Below, piece after piece: positions 38,099 to 48,063 of a DNA stretch of 64,000 bases. The translations under genes and the position numbers were made by a program. Below the pieces are notes generated by a model. It saw only the letters and a list, made by a program, of their open reading frames with translations. It had not been told where the DNA came from and searched no databases. How positions within the stretch are numbered: position 1 is the stretch's first letter; every line of letters starts with the position of its first letter. Source of the stretch: Pseudoalteromonas sp. MMG007 (GTDB taxonomy: Bacteria; Pseudomonadota; Gammaproteobacteria; Enterobacterales; Alteromonadaceae); NCBI RefSeq assembly GCF_018100985.1, contig NZ_JAGJEI010000001.1, positions 620,001 to 684,000 on the forward strand, read 5' to 3'.

Positions 38099-39659
38099 AT
38101 ACTTTAAATGTGAGCAGCAAATCATTTACTTTACGAGAGCCCTCTACAAGTTCAGCTGCACCTGTTGCTACGTTAAAGCTTAAACTTAGATTGTTATCGC
38201 TAAAGCTTTTAATTTGTGTAACGTTATGACTAATATCGTTGCTCACCATTTGTTGCTCTTCTGCAGCTGAAGATATTTGCATCGCTAATTGCGATATTTC
38301 ACTTATCTGATTAAAAATACCCTCTAACTCATCCTGAGTTTGCGCCGTTGTATTAACACAGTTATCGGCCTGGGTTTTAGTGCTTTGCATTACTTTTGAC
38401 CAGTTAAATAAGGTATCTTGTATTTCTTTAATCGAGCTGTGAATTTGAGTGGTGGCATTTTGAGTTCGAGAGGAGAGGGTTCTTACTTCATCAGCCACAA
38501 CTGCAAAACCACGGCCATGTTCACCTGCTCTAGCAGCTTCAATGGCAGCATTAAGTGCAAGTAGGTTAGTTTGATCCGCGATACCTTCAATTTCACTCAT
38601 TACTTGCCCTATTTTATCAGCCTCATCAGCTAAACTGCTTGCGGTAGTGGCTGCCTGCTCAACTTGAGAAGCTAAATCAGTAACCATAGAACTATTATCA
38701 GCAATGTGCTCTTTTATTTCTGAACAACTTTGATGTGTTGAATTTACCTTGTCAGCAGTTTCAGCGGTATTCGTTGATATTTCGCCGATTGTAGAGCTCA
38801 TTTGCGTCATTGCTGATGCAATTTGTTCAAGGCGCTCACCTTGTGATGCAATTCCTTTTTCAGTGAGGGTTGACTGCTCATCTAAATTAATTGCAATACC
38901 GTTAAAGCTTTCTGTGGAGTCTTTAACGCGACCTAAAACGGTGCGTAATTTAGCAGTAAGTAGTTGTTCTCTGTAGTCACTTACGCTGTGAGGGGGATTT
39001 CCGCTATATATATAGCGCGATACAGAGTCAGCTTTTGCTCTTTGTTCTCGTAAAACAGCAGGGGTTTTAATTAATTCGTCAAAATTAAGGGCAACAACGC
39101 CTATTATCACTAATAAACTGATGAAAGCCATGCTTACCGAGGCAAGTATAGCAACGCTCACAAGCCATACTAACACGCAACTAAGGCTAATAATCTGTCT
39201 AAGCTGACTGTGCTCACGAATACTTGATATTGATTTTCCGGCGTTAATTTTATTATAAAGTTCTTGTGCTCGTTTTTTTAATTCTTCGCTAGGTTTTGTT
39301 CTAACTGATTGGTAACCAATAAGCTGACCGTGTTCAAATATAGGTGTTACAAATGCGTCTACCCAGTAATAACGCCCATCCTTGCAACGGTTTTTTACCA
39401 TCCCTCGCCATGAATGGCCCTGCTTTAATGTTTCCCACATTTCTTTAAAAGCCGCTTTAGGCATATCAGGGTGACGTACAATACTGTGGTTTTTACCTAA
39501 CAGCTCTTGCTCACTATATCCTGCTACGGAACAAAATCCTTGATTCGCATACGTAACTACCCCTCTTAGGTCAGTGGTAGAGACAAGCTCTTGCGAGTGT
39601 TCAAAATGTACTTCTTCATTTTTTAAGCTTTTATCATTGCGCATAAAATTTTTTATCAT
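38097..39659 (-). CDS. aer: Aer-type PAS chemoreceptor (aerotaxis)
   Basis: 520 residues. N-terminal PAS domain at about 20-120 ([32 protein letters not shown] split over the motif) with [12 protein letters not shown], as in the FAD-binding PAS of Aer. Two close membrane segments around 155-190 without a periplasmic domain. A HAMP-like region and a cytoplasmic signalling domain follow, with the hairpin tip [20 protein letters not shown] and [14 protein letters not shown]. It senses redox or oxygen and feeds the CheA-CheW array. Start may be residue 6 (MRNDKS). A perfect FNR box lies 94 bases upstream. Confidence 0.9.
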   Translation of the reverse strand: MIKNFMRNDKSLKNEEVHFEHSQELVSTTDLRGVVTYANQGFCSVAGYSEQELLGKNHSIVRHPDMPKAAFKEMWETLKQGHSWRGMVKNRCKDGRYYWVDAFVTPIFEHGQLIGYQSVRTKPSEELKKRAQELYNKINAGKSISSIREHSQLRQIISLSCVLVWLVSVAILASVSMAFISLLVIIGVVALNFDELIKTPAVLREQRAKADSVSRYIYSGNPPHSVSDYREQLLTAKLRTVLGRVKDSTESFNGIAINLDEQSTLTEKGIASQGERLEQIASAMTQMSSTIGEISTNTAETADKVNSTHQSCSEIKEHIADNSSMVTDLASQVEQAATTASSLADEADKIGQVMSEIEGIADQTNLLALNAAIEAARAGEHGRGFAVVADEVRTLSSRTQNATTQIHSSIKEIQDTLFNWSKVMQSTKTQADNCVNTTAQTQDELEGIFNQISEISQLAMQISSAAEEQQMVSNDISHNVTQIKSFSDNNLSLSFNVATGAAELVEGSRKVNDLLLTFKV

Positions 39660-39752
39660 CCTTTACTGTTGGCGCAATTATATTGTTTAGTAGGTACAAA
39701 GCAAAAAAAGAAGCTGTCAGATACAGAGGAACCCTTTAAATAATCACTTTTA

Positions 39753-39766
39753 TTGATCTAGATCAA
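39753..39766. promoter_or_regulatory. Perfect FNR-type box
   Basis: TTGATCTAGATCAA equals the FNR consensus TTGAT-N4-ATCAA and is fully palindromic. It is 94 bases before the aer-type start and over 300 from gshA, so the receptor gene is the likely target (FNR or the Shewanella-type EtrA). Confidence 0.7.
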
Positions 39767-39891
39767 CTTTTAATGAGAAGAAAAGTCAGAAACTTTTGTG
39801 CTTCTTTTGGAACAATTTAGGTCTATTGTTAGGTACATAACTTTTATGTATTTAATTTTTGCATAAATACACACTTAAGCATTTGTATAAT

Positions 39892-39936
39892 ACCAATAGC
39901 AGTGGCAAGATTATGACTAAATTTAATCATATTGGT
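39892..39936. repeat. Small nested palindrome
   Basis: ACCAATA (39892-39898) mirrors TATTGGT (39930-39936), and inside GATTA (39909-39913) mirrors TAATC (39924-39928). The outer TACCAA resembles the ends of the element after glnB, so it may be a decayed relative; too short to be sure. Confidence 0.35.
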
Positions 39937-40074
39937 TACATAGAGCGTATGTAGGAAGCTGATAAATATTCGTAATTAGTGAGAATTTACATTCTTCTTA
40001 TTAATTTATCTTGAGTCTAAGTAATTAGCCCCCATAACCTTATGATTAAGCCACGTGGCCCGAGGAAAGATTTT

Positions 40075-41649
40075 TTGACAACACATGATTTGACTAACGC
40101 ACTTGAAGCGTTATCTGTAAATGAGCACCAATACGCAGTTAAAGGCATTAAACGTGGTATAGAGCGAGAGTCGCTAAGAATTAAAAACGATGGCGTAATC
40201 TCAGACAAGGGACACCCAAAAGGCGTGGGTAGTGCATTAACTAACGGGCATATTACAACTGATTTTTCTGAGTCTTTACTTGAATTTATTACTCCTGTTA
40301 GCGAATCGTCTACGCAAACACTTAAGCAATTAAAAGATCTGCAAAAGTTTACGCTTGAAAAAATGGGCGATGAATTGCTATGGCCTATAAGTATGCCGTG
40401 TTTTATCGAACACCAAGACGATATTGTGCTTGCCCAGTTTGGCGATTCGAATACAGGTAAAATGAAAACACTGTACCGTGAAGGGTTAAAAAACCGTTAC
40501 GGCAGTATGATGCAAGCAATAGCAGGTGTGCATTTTAACATTTCATTCCCTGATTCTCTTTGGCAGTCGCTGCATTCACTAAAACAAAGCGATGCAAGCC
40601 TTCAAGATTTTATTTCGGATGGTTACCTTTCGCTAATACGTAATTTTAAACGTGAGTTGTGGCTAATAAGCTATATGTTTGGTGCCTCGCCTGCTTTATG
40701 TAGCTCATTTTTGCAAGGGCGAGAAACCGATTTACCGTTTAAAAAGTTAGGTAAAGGGACGCTTTATTTAGAAGTAGGCACTGCATTACGACTTGGTAAT
40801 TTAGGGTATACTAACAGCGCTCAATCATCACTGCGTGTTATGTATAATTCACTCGATGAGTATGTGGCAGGCCTTAAAAAAGCAATCAATACACCCTCAG
40901 ATATTTACGGCGACCTTGACGATTACACGAGCAATACGCCTAAGCAGCTAAATAAAAATATACTCCAGATTGAAAACGAGTTTTACTCTCCTATTCGTCC
41001 TAAACGTAATGCAAAAAGCGGTGAAACACCAACAGATGCTTTACTCAGAGCGGGTATTGAGTATGTAGAAATTCGTGCTTTAGATGTTAACCCGTTTAGT
41101 GAAGTAGGTATTGATATTGAACAAATCCACTTCTTAGACGTATTTTTAACGTACTGCTTATTAAAAGATTCACCAGAAATGGACTGGAAAGAGCAAGCAC
41201 GTAGCACTGAAAACCTTGATACTGTTGTAAATCAAGGTAGAGAAGCCGGTTTGATGCTTAACTTTAATAATAATGCTCGCAGCCTGCAGTCTTGGGGAGA
41301 TGAGATATTCACACAACTTGCTGATGTTGCTAAGTGGATGGACAACGCATATGGCGTTGATTATTACTCGAGCACCATAGAGCAAATGTCGACGTGGATA
41401 CACAAGCCTGAGCTTACTTATTCTGGGCATTATGTAGCACAACTTAAAGAGTCTGGCTTAGATAATGGACACTTCGCTTTAGCGCTTGCCAATAAATACA
41501 AACAAAGTCATGAATCTACCGATTATAGTGAGTTTTTAAAGCCGTGGCTTGAGCAGCAAGTAATAGATTCTAATGAAGCTAGAGCTGCAATTGAAAGCGC
41601 CGACACTTTATCCTTTACTGCATTCTTAAACGCGTATTTTAAAAAGTAA
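40075..41649 (+). CDS. gshA: Glutamate-cysteine ligase
   Basis: First step of glutathione synthesis. 524 residues from TTG 40075, close to the 518 of E. coli GshA. I prefer this TTG because GAGGAAAG (40062-40069) sits 5 bases upstream, while the in-frame ATG at 40042 has no ribosome site and adds 11 residues. Family motifs: GIKRGIERESLRI, HITTDFSESLLEFITP (ATP/substrate loop), GVHFNISFP, YVEIRALDVNPFSE. This is the proteobacterial monofunctional type; gshB is not in the window. Confidence 0.93.
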   Translation: MTTHDLTNALEALSVNEHQYAVKGIKRGIERESLRIKNDGVISDKGHPKGVGSALTNGHITTDFSESLLEFITPVSESSTQTLKQLKDLQKFTLEKMGDELLWPISMPCFIEHQDDIVLAQFGDSNTGKMKTLYREGLKNRYGSMMQAIAGVHFNISFPDSLWQSLHSLKQSDASLQDFISDGYLSLIRNFKRELWLISYMFGASPALCSSFLQGRETDLPFKKLGKGTLYLEVGTALRLGNLGYTNSAQSSLRVMYNSLDEYVAGLKKAINTPSDIYGDLDDYTSNTPKQLNKNILQIENEFYSPIRPKRNAKSGETPTDALLRAGIEYVEIRALDVNPFSEVGIDIEQIHFLDVFLTYCLLKDSPEMDWKEQARSTENLDTVVNQGREAGLMLNFNNNARSLQSWGDEIFTQLADVAKWMDNAYGVDYYSSTIEQMSTWIHKPELTYSGHYVAQLKESGLDNGHFALALANKYKQSHESTDYSEFLKPWLEQQVIDSNEARAAIESADTLSFTAFLNAYFKK

Positions 41650-41671
41650 ATACTTTTTAAAGCTTAAAAAA

Positions 41672-41693
41672 ACGCAGCCCAAGGTGGCTGCGT
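41672..41693 (+). terminator. Weak stem-loop after gshA
   Basis: ACGCAGCC (41672-41679), loop CAAGGT, GGCTGCGT (41686-41693). The T-run is on the minus-strand side only, so as a plus-strand terminator it would be inefficient; it may act as a 3' stabilising stem. Confidence 0.5.
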
Positions 41694-41784
41694 AAGTACT
41701 TTTCAGGGATGAAACAATGCTTTACTACTGTATTCACAAGCTCGGACCCACGCTTTTTAAAAAAGTTCAGTGAGATATTAAAAA

Positions 41785-42396
41785 ATGAAAAAAAATGCAA
41801 TTATTTTATCTCTTGCCCTCACTTTAGCTGGGTGTGCTACTGCTCCGCCTAAACAGCCAAATAACTTATGTAAGATTTTTGAAGAAAAGCCAGGTTGGTA
41901 TTTTGATGCAAAAGACGCCCAAGAAAAGTGGGGGTCGCCAAAGCATGTTCTCATGAGCATGATGTATCAAGAAAGTTCATTTAAGCATGATGCAGCGCCG
42001 CCAATGGAATACTTTTTATGGATAATACCTACAGGCCGTGCAAGTGATGCGTATGGTTATTCTCAAGCTAAAACACCGACATGGTCTGACTACATTCGTG
42101 AAACCGGTAATAATGGTGCTGACAGAGATGACTTTGATGATGCTATCGACTTTATGGCGTGGTTTGTTTATAAAACCCACAAAGTAAACAAAATATCAAA
42201 GTGGGATGCTTACGCACAATACCTTAATTATCATGAAGGTTGGGGTGGTTACAAACGCGGCACGTACAAAAAGAAAAAATGGTTAATGAGTGTTGCTAAC
42301 AAAGTTAAACATCGCGCTAGTCGTTATGGTGTGCAGTTAAAACGCTGTGAAGACGAGCTAGATAAAGGCTGGTTTGAGCGTTTATTATTTGGTTAA
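41785..42396 (+). CDS. Lytic-transglycosylase-like lipoprotein
   Basis: 203 residues. Lipobox LAGC gives a lipidated Cys near residue 17. The body looks like an SLT-type lysozyme fold: MYQESSF with the candidate catalytic Glu, DAYGYSQAKTPTWSDYI, then YAQYLNYHEGWGGYKRG. Known as a conserved lipoprotein family related to transglycosylases in marine gammaproteobacteria. The C terminus has a Cys (RCEDEL) and is basic. It likely cleaves or binds peptidoglycan in the periplasm; activity is inferred from the fold motifs only. Followed by a terminator. Confidence 0.75.
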   Translation: MKKNAIILSLALTLAGCATAPPKQPNNLCKIFEEKPGWYFDAKDAQEKWGSPKHVLMSMMYQESSFKHDAAPPMEYFLWIIPTGRASDAYGYSQAKTPTWSDYIRETGNNGADRDDFDDAIDFMAWFVYKTHKVNKISKWDAYAQYLNYHEGWGGYKRGTYKKKKWLMSVANKVKHRASRYGVQLKRCEDELDKGWFERLLFG

Positions 42397-42411
42397 GTCT
42401 TTGTAGGTATT

Positions 42412-42439
42412 AAAAAAGGAGTCAATTGACTCCTTTTTT
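42412..42439. terminator. Bidirectional palindromic terminator
   Basis: AAAAAAGGAGTCAA pairs perfectly with TTGACTCCTTTTTT, a 28-base perfect palindrome between the lipoprotein gene and the CorC-type gene. Confidence 0.9.
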
Positions 42440-42442
42440 AAT

Positions 42443-43711
42443 TTATTTGGTTCGCATATTAGGCTGTATTTTTACTTGTTTTATCATGTTCTCTTTTACT
42501 TCAAGCACTTCAACAGGGTAGCCTGCAATACGTAGACTGAGTTTAGCATCCGGAATATCTTCTAGGTATTCAACAATTAAACCGCTCAGTGTTTTAGGTC
42601 CATCAAGCGGGAATTCCCAGCCCATTTCTTTATTTAAATCGCGAACGTTTGCCCCACCATCAACAATGCAAGAGCCATCGCTTTGTGTTGTTACTTCTTC
42701 GCTCGGTGTACGCGTTTGCGTAGTAGTGAAGTCGCCAACCACTTCCTCTAAAATATCTTCAAGAGTTACTAAGCCTTGAATATCACCATATTCGTCTACA
42801 ACTAAACCAATGCGTTCTTTTGATTGCTGAAATTTAAGTAGCTGTGTATTTAATGAGGTGCCTTCAGGAATAAAGTAAATTTCGCGCACGGCACGCAGTA
42901 ATGAAGGTTTATCAAATTGCTCTTTAGTAAGAAGGCGCAGCGCATCACGTGAGTGAATAAAACCAACTGCATCATCTATGTTGTCTCTGTAGAGTAATAC
43001 ACGTGTATGTTGTGCGTGAGTTAACTGACGACTAATTAATTTCCAATCGTCATTAATATCAATAGCCACAATTTCATTTCGCGGGATCATGATATCTTCA
43101 ACAGTAACTTGCTCTAAGTCTAAAATAGAGGTCAACATACTTTGATGACGAGCAGGCAATAAAGCACCAGATTCATTTACTACAGTTTTAAGCTCTTCTT
43201 TGCTCATGCTGTGCTCATCAATTTGTTCTGCACTAATACCAAATAACCTTAATATACCGTTGGTCATCCAGTTGACAATAACAACAAACGGGAAAAGAAT
43301 TTTAAGCAACCCTTTAAGTATCACAGAGCTCGGAAAGGCAACTTTTTCAGGATACAGGGCAGCAAGTGTTTTAGGCGTTACTTCTGCAAATATAAGTACA
43401 ACTAAGGTTAATACACCTGTTGCAATAGCAATACCTAAGTCGCCATAAAGACGAATACCTATAATAGTCGCAACTTGGGCTGCAGCTATATTTACGAGGT
43501 TGTTGCCAATTAAAATTAGGCCTATAAGTCTATCTGGACGGCTAAGTAGTTTACTGACTCGTTTAGCTGCACGGTGGTCCTCTTTTGCAAGGTGGCGCAA
43601 GCGTATACGATTGATTGACATAATCCCGGTTTCTGAACCAGAAAAATAAGCAGAAAAAAGTACCAATAATCCTAAAATGATAAACAGGGTACTTGTCGAT
43701 ATGTCGTCCAA
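42443..43711 (-). CDS. CNNM/CorC-HlyC family membrane protein (YfjD/CorB-like)
   Basis: 422 residues: an N-terminal DUF21 membrane domain with three or four helices (FSGSETGIMSINRIRLRHLA, LIGNNLVNIAAAQ), two CBS domains (about 200-330, MIPRNEIVAID, VDEYGDIQGLVTLEDILEE) and a CorC_HlyC domain at the end. Linked to magnesium or cobalt export in related proteins. The start is TTG at 43711 with AAAGGA 8 bases upstream, and the N terminus aligns with E. coli YfjD. Followed upstream on the same strand by ypjD, as in E. coli. Confidence 0.9.
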   Translation of the reverse strand: MDDISTSTLFIILGLLVLFSAYFSGSETGIMSINRIRLRHLAKEDHRAAKRVSKLLSRPDRLIGLILIGNNLVNIAAAQVATIIGIRLYGDLGIAIATGVLTLVVLIFAEVTPKTLAALYPEKVAFPSSVILKGLLKILFPFVVIVNWMTNGILRLFGISAEQIDEHSMSKEELKTVVNESGALLPARHQSMLTSILDLEQVTVEDIMIPRNEIVAIDINDDWKLISRQLTHAQHTRVLLYRDNIDDAVGFIHSRDALRLLTKEQFDKPSLLRAVREIYFIPEGTSLNTQLLKFQQSKERIGLVVDEYGDIQGLVTLEDILEEVVGDFTTTQTRTPSEEVTTQSDGSCIVDGGANVRDLNKEMGWEFPLDGPKTLSGLIVEYLEDIPDAKLSLRIAGYPVEVLEVKENMIKQVKIQPNMRTK

Positions 43712-43772
43712 CGATGGATCCTTTTTTTATAAATCAATGCGTATTAAGCTAGAGTGAGCAAGCAGAGTCAAG

Positions 43773-44579
43773 TTAAAACTTATTTAGTACCACTTCTTGT
43801 ATGAAACGGCTGCCAAAATAAGCAAGTGTGAGGACAAATGCAGCGACCATGATCGTAACAACCACAGGTTTACCACGCCAGCCTTTTTTCATGTGGCCAA
43901 GTGCTACAACAGCAAAAATAGCCCATGCAACTAACGATAAAATTGTTTTATGAATAAACTCTTTAGCAAACATGCCATCAAGAAATACAAATCCTGATAG
44001 TAATGCAAATGTAAGCAAGATAGTGCCTAAATTAAGAAGTTGATAAAGCTGGCGCTCTACAACCATTAAAGGCGGAAGGTGGCTGTGTACAATCGCTAAA
44101 TCTTTACGTTTAAGACGTTTATCAATAAAGTAAAATTGTACGCCATATAAAGTAGCAATAATTAAAATACAGTAAGCGAGTAACGATAATGAAATATGTG
44201 TCACTAAACCAATTTCAATATTAATACTTTGCAGCATAATATGATGCGGAATAAACAAGCTGGCAATTGTTAATAGTGCACCAAAGCCATAAACAACCGG
44301 TAATAACAACGTAGCTGGGAATTTTAACGACACTGCGGTTACCGAAACAACAATCACCCAGCACGTTAATAAAGCAACATTAACAATACTTAAATCTTGC
44401 CCATCGGATCTAAACACAGAGTTAACCAACAGCAGCATATGTGCCACTATAGCTACGGTACTTAAAATCACCGTTACTTTTTGGCTTGGGCCTTGTTGAT
44501 GAAACAGGCGTGATAGCACGTGAGACGTTACTAACACATAAAATAAACTGGCAATAATAGTTAAACTAATAATCAGCAT
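43773..44579 (-). CDS. ypjD: YpjD, CcsA/CcmC-like inner membrane protein
   Basis: 268 residues, eight membrane helices, of the cytochrome c assembly (CcsA/CcmC-like) family, without the WWD haem motif in recognisable form. Conserved bits: HISLSLLAYCILIIATLYGVQ and WAIFAVVALGHMKKGWRGK, the second typical of YpjD. Divergent from ffh, and 61 bases before the CorC-type gene on the same strand, the E. coli arrangement. Its job is not firmly known. Confidence 0.9.
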   Translation of the reverse strand: MLIISLTIIASLFYVLVTSHVLSRLFHQQGPSQKVTVILSTVAIVAHMLLLVNSVFRSDGQDLSIVNVALLTCWVIVVSVTAVSLKFPATLLLPVVYGFGALLTIASLFIPHHIMLQSINIEIGLVTHISLSLLAYCILIIATLYGVQFYFIDKRLKRKDLAIVHSHLPPLMVVERQLYQLLNLGTILLTFALLSGFVFLDGMFAKEFIHKTILSLVAWAIFAVVALGHMKKGWRGKPVVVTIMVAAFVLTLAYFGSRFIQEVVLNKF

Positions 44580-44830
44580 TGTGCTTGGGCCACTTAATTT
44601 GAGACAAAATAATTCTTGTTGTTATATGGGCATTGTATTTTATAGCAAAGCAAATGCATAGACCTTAAAAAAAGAAACTCAACAAGCTGCACTTGAACAC
44701 TATATTGTAAGGCGCCATATACGGTATACTACTTTTAATTGAAATTTAATAAGTCAGTCCTTGTTAATTGAAAACTCAAATTAACAGTGAATTTAAAGGA
44801 TTGATATAAACGTCTTATCGGAACCGTTAC

Positions 44831-46210
44831 ATGTTTGAGAACCTCCAAGAACGATTAGGTAAAACCTTAAAAAATATCAGTGGCCGTGGCCGTCTGACTG
44901 AAGACAACATTAAAGACACACTTCGCGAAGTGCGTATGGCATTTTTAGAAGCCGATGTGGCACTGCCTGTTGTTCGCGAGTTTGTAAAACAAGTTAAAGA
45001 ACGCGCAGTAGGTGTTGAGGTAACTAAAAGCCTAAGCCCTGGCCAAGTATTTATAAAAATAGTGCGTGAAGAGCTAGAAAAAGCAATGGGTGAGGCTAAC
45101 GAAGAGCTAAGCCTAAATGCACAACCGCCAGCAGTTGTCATGATGGCTGGCTTACAAGGTGCGGGTAAAACCACCAGTGTAGCTAAACTTGCTAAATTTT
45201 TAAAAGAGAGAAAAAAGAAATCAGTACTAGTCGTAAGTGCTGATGTTTACCGCCCAGCGGCGATTAAACAGCTAGAAACACTCGCAACCGAAGTTGATGT
45301 AGATTTTTTCCCAAGTGACATCTCTCAAAAGCCTGTTGATATTGCAACTGCTGCAATTTCGCATGCTAAAAAGAAATTTATTGATGTAGTACTAGTTGAT
45401 ACCGCAGGTCGCTTGCATGTTGATAGCGACATGATGGATGAAATTAAAGACCTTCATAAAGCGATTAACCCGATTGAAACCTTATTTGTAGTTGATGCAA
45501 TGACAGGTCAAGATGCGGCCAATACAGCAAAAGCTTTTGATGAAGCCCTGCCACTTACCGGTGTGATTTTAACAAAAACCGATGGTGATGCTCGAGGTGG
45601 TGCTGCCTTATCTATTCGTCACATTACAGGCAAACCTATTAAGTTTATGGGTGTAGGTGAGCGCACTGACGCACTTGAGCCTTTTCATCCGGATCGTATC
45701 GCGTCACGTATTTTAGGAATGGGTGACGTACTTTCATTGATCGAAGAAGTCGAAATGAAAGTAGATAAAGAGCAAGCTGCTAAAGTTGCTGAAAAAGTAT
45801 TTAAAGGCGCAGGCTTTACCCTTGATGATTTTGCTGAGCAACTTAAGCAAATGAAAAACATGGGCGGTATGATGTCGATGCTTGATAAGCTACCAGGTAT
45901 GGCTAACTTACCAGATGCTGTTAAAGGCCAAATGGGTGATAAGACATTTGTTCAAATGGAAGCGATTATCAGCTCTATGACTAAACAAGAGCGTGCCCGC
46001 CCTGAAATTATTAAAGGCTCACGTAAAAAGCGTATTGCAGCTGGCTCTGGTACTCAAGTGCAAGAGATTAATAAGTTGCTGAAACAATTTACGCAGATGC
46101 AAAAAATGATGAAAAAAATGAAGGGCAAAGGCGGCATGCAAAAAATGATGCGCGGTATGAAAGGCATGTTACCACCTGGAATGATGGGCGGCGGTGGCCC
46201 TAAATTTTAA
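44831..46210 (+). CDS. ffh: Ffh, signal recognition particle GTPase
   Basis: Binds 4.5S RNA and signal sequences of membrane proteins and targets them to FtsY. 459 residues: NG domain with GLQGAGKTTSVAKLA (P-loop), DTAGRLHVD and TKTDGDARGG, and a Met-rich M domain at the C terminus (many MM pairs; GGMQKMMRGMKGMLPPGMMG). Divergent from ypjD; a terminator follows at 46246. Confidence 0.98.
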   Translation: MFENLQERLGKTLKNISGRGRLTEDNIKDTLREVRMAFLEADVALPVVREFVKQVKERAVGVEVTKSLSPGQVFIKIVREELEKAMGEANEELSLNAQPPAVVMMAGLQGAGKTTSVAKLAKFLKERKKKSVLVVSADVYRPAAIKQLETLATEVDVDFFPSDISQKPVDIATAAISHAKKKFIDVVLVDTAGRLHVDSDMMDEIKDLHKAINPIETLFVVDAMTGQDAANTAKAFDEALPLTGVILTKTDGDARGGAALSIRHITGKPIKFMGVGERTDALEPFHPDRIASRILGMGDVLSLIEEVEMKVDKEQAAKVAEKVFKGAGFTLDDFAEQLKQMKNMGGMMSMLDKLPGMANLPDAVKGQMGDKTFVQMEAIISSMTKQERARPEIIKGSRKKRIAAGSGTQVQEINKLLKQFTQMQKMMKKMKGKGGMQKMMRGMKGMLPPGMMGGGGPKF

Positions 46211-46245
46211 TGTAGCGACCTAAACAGTGCTATATAATGTATAAC

Positions 46246-46269
46246 AAAGGGGTCATATGGCCCTTTTTT
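46246..46269 (+). terminator. Terminator of ffh
   Basis: AAAGGG (46246-46251), loop, CCCTTT (46261-46266), then a T-run to 46269. Confidence 0.8.
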
Positions 46270-46365
46270 GTTGAATAAATTATGCGCACAATAGGGCGTT
46301 CTCTTTGATTTTCTCCTCAGATCACGGTTTAACCTACTAAACTGCCATTTTGCATCACTTCTTAC

Positions 46366-46393
46366 TTGCATTGTTGCTAAAAACTCGTACAAT
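46366..46393 (+). promoter_or_regulatory. Sigma-70 promoter of the rpsP operon
   Basis: TTGCAT (46366-46371), 16-base spacer, TACAAT (46388-46393). Transcription would begin near 46400, giving a leader of about 60 bases before rpsP. Confidence 0.7.
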
Positions 46394-46400
46394 TCCCCAG

Positions 46401-46417
46401 CTCCCCATACTGGGGAG
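46401..46417 (+). promoter_or_regulatory. 5' stem-loop of the rpsP leader
   Basis: CTCCCC (46401-46406), loop ATACT, GGGGAG (46412-46417). It is at or next to the predicted 5' end of the rpsP-rimM-trmD-rplS mRNA, where a stem could protect the transcript. Confidence 0.6.
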
Positions 46418-46460
46418 TAAATCTTATTAATGAAAACAGTCAATCTATTTAGAGGACGGT

Positions 46461-46709
46461 ATGGTAACTATTCGTTTGCAACGTGGTGGCGCTAAAAAAC
46501 GCCCTTTCTATCAAATTGTGGTTGCGGATAGCCGTTTCTCGCGTGACGGTCGCTTCATCGAGAAAGTAGGCTTTTTTAACCCTATTGCTTCAGGTCAAGA
46601 AGAAAAAATTCGTTTAGATTTACCACGTGTTGATCACTGGGTAGGTCAGGGCGCATCTCTTTCAGATCGCGTAGCTAAGTTAGTAAAAGACGCTCGTAAA
46701 GCGGCTTAA
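46461..46709 (+). CDS. rpsP: Ribosomal protein S16
   Basis: 82 residues, starting [20 protein letters not shown] with the family signature [21 protein letters not shown] 30S assembly protein. GAGGACG precedes the ATG. First gene of the conserved rpsP-rimM-trmD-rplS operon. Confidence 0.98.
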   Translation: MVTIRLQRGGAKKRPFYQIVVADSRFSRDGRFIEKVGFFNPIASGQEEKIRLDLPRVDHWVGQGASLSDRVAKLVKDARKAA

Positions 46710-46726
46710 TAGGCGTAAGTGTAACC

Positions 46727-47263
46727 ATGAGTCAAGAGAACACCTCATCAATAATTGTCGTAGGAAAGCTCGGTGCCCCATATGGTATAAAGGGCTGGCT
46801 TAAGGTACATTCATTTACTGATGATCCCCAAGGGATCTTCGATTTCAGCCCGTGGTTGATAGGGCAGCAAGGTAAATGGCAGACCTTAGAAGTGGTCGAC
46901 TGGCGTCGCCACAACAAAGGCTTTATCGCCAAGTTTGCGCAAATCAATGATCGTGACGAAGCAATGGCTTATACCCATGCAGAAATTTCGATGGATTCAG
47001 CGCAATTACCAGAACTCCCGCAAGGTGAGTTTTATTGGCGAGATCTCATTGGCATGTCGGTTGTAACTGATAAAGGTTATAGCTTAGGCACTGTTGATGA
47101 CCTGATGGAGACAGGATCAAATGACGTACTGGTTGTTAAAGCAAACAGTAAAGACGCATTTGGTCAGGCAGAGCGTTTAATTCCTTTTTTAACTGATTCA
47201 GTTATCAAAGAAGTTAAGCATGATGCAAGAGAAATTACCGTAGACTGGGATCCTGGGTTTTAA
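46727..47263 (+). CDS. rimM: RimM 16S rRNA processing factor
   Basis: 178 residues that help mature the 30S head, working with S19. N-terminal RimM domain ([20 protein letters not shown]) and C-terminal PRC-barrel ([27 protein letters not shown]). Follows rpsP by 17 bases and overlaps trmD by one base. Confidence 0.97.
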   Translation: MSQENTSSIIVVGKLGAPYGIKGWLKVHSFTDDPQGIFDFSPWLIGQQGKWQTLEVVDWRRHNKGFIAKFAQINDRDEAMAYTHAEISMDSAQLPELPQGEFYWRDLIGMSVVTDKGYSLGTVDDLMETGSNDVLVVKANSKDAFGQAERLIPFLTDSVIKEVKHDAREITVDWDPGF

Positions 47264-48030
47264 TGACTCAAACTAGTTCATTGTGGGTAGGGGTGATAAG
47301 CCTTTTCCCTGACATGTTTGATGCTATTACACACCAAGGTGTAACTGGTCGCGCAGTAAAAAATGGTTTAATTGATTTTAACTGCTTTAATCCACGAGAC
47401 TACGCTTTAGATAAGCATAGAACCGTAGATGACCGTCCTTATGGGGGCGGGCCGGGTATGTTAATGATGGTTGAGCCATTAAAAAAAGCGATTACCGAAG
47501 CCAAACAGGCAGCTGGTGATGGCGCTAAAGTAATTTATATGTCCCCGCAAGGGCGCAAATTAGATCAGCAAGGGGCGAGCGAACTCGCAAACTCTGAAAA
47601 ACTGATTTTAATTGCCGGTCGCTATGAAGGTATAGACGAGAGAATAATAGAATCGTACGTTGACGAAGAATGGTCAATTGGTGATTTTATTTTGAGTGGT
47701 GGTGAACTACCAGCCATGACATTAATTGACGCAGTAGCGCGATTAGTGCCAGGTGTATTAGGTCATAATCAATCAGCAGAGCAAGATTCATTTTCGGATG
47801 GCTTGCTAGATTGTCCTCACTATACACGGCCAGAAACATTGGACGACAAACAGGTGCCTGCTGTATTACTCAGCGGAAACCACCAAGAGATAGCAAAATG
47901 GCGGCTTAAGCAGTCATTAGGCAGAACTTGGTTACGACGTCCTGACTTGTTGCATAACCTAGCTCTGACTGAGGAGCAAGCGGTATTACTCGCACAATTT
48001 CAGCAAGAGTACCGAAAAGCTTGTGGCTAG
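47263..48030 (+). CDS. trmD: TrmD tRNA (guanine37-N1) methyltransferase
   Basis: Essential SPOUT enzyme that methylates G37 of tRNAs with SAM and prevents frameshifts. 255 residues. [14 protein letters not shown], the trefoil-knot SAM site ([13 protein letters not shown] and [15 protein letters not shown]) and the C-terminal YTRPE. Between rimM (1-base overlap) and rplS (33 bases). Confidence 0.98.
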   Translation: MTQTSSLWVGVISLFPDMFDAITHQGVTGRAVKNGLIDFNCFNPRDYALDKHRTVDDRPYGGGPGMLMMVEPLKKAITEAKQAAGDGAKVIYMSPQGRKLDQQGASELANSEKLILIAGRYEGIDERIIESYVDEEWSIGDFILSGGELPAMTLIDAVARLVPGVLGHNQSAEQDSFSDGLLDCPHYTRPETLDDKQVPAVLLSGNHQEIAKWRLKQSLGRTWLRRPDLLHNLALTEEQAVLLAQFQQEYRKACG

Positions 48031-48063
48031 AAGACAGTTACACCTAGGAAAGTGAGAAACATA

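Larger units (their letters stand above)
39660..40074. other. Intergenic region between aer-type gene and gshA
   Basis: 415 bases with no supported gene. It holds an FNR box (39753-39766) and a nested palindrome (39892-39936), described separately. The rest is AT-rich; I see no clear promoter hexamers for gshA that stand out, and no RNA gene. Confidence 0.6.
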
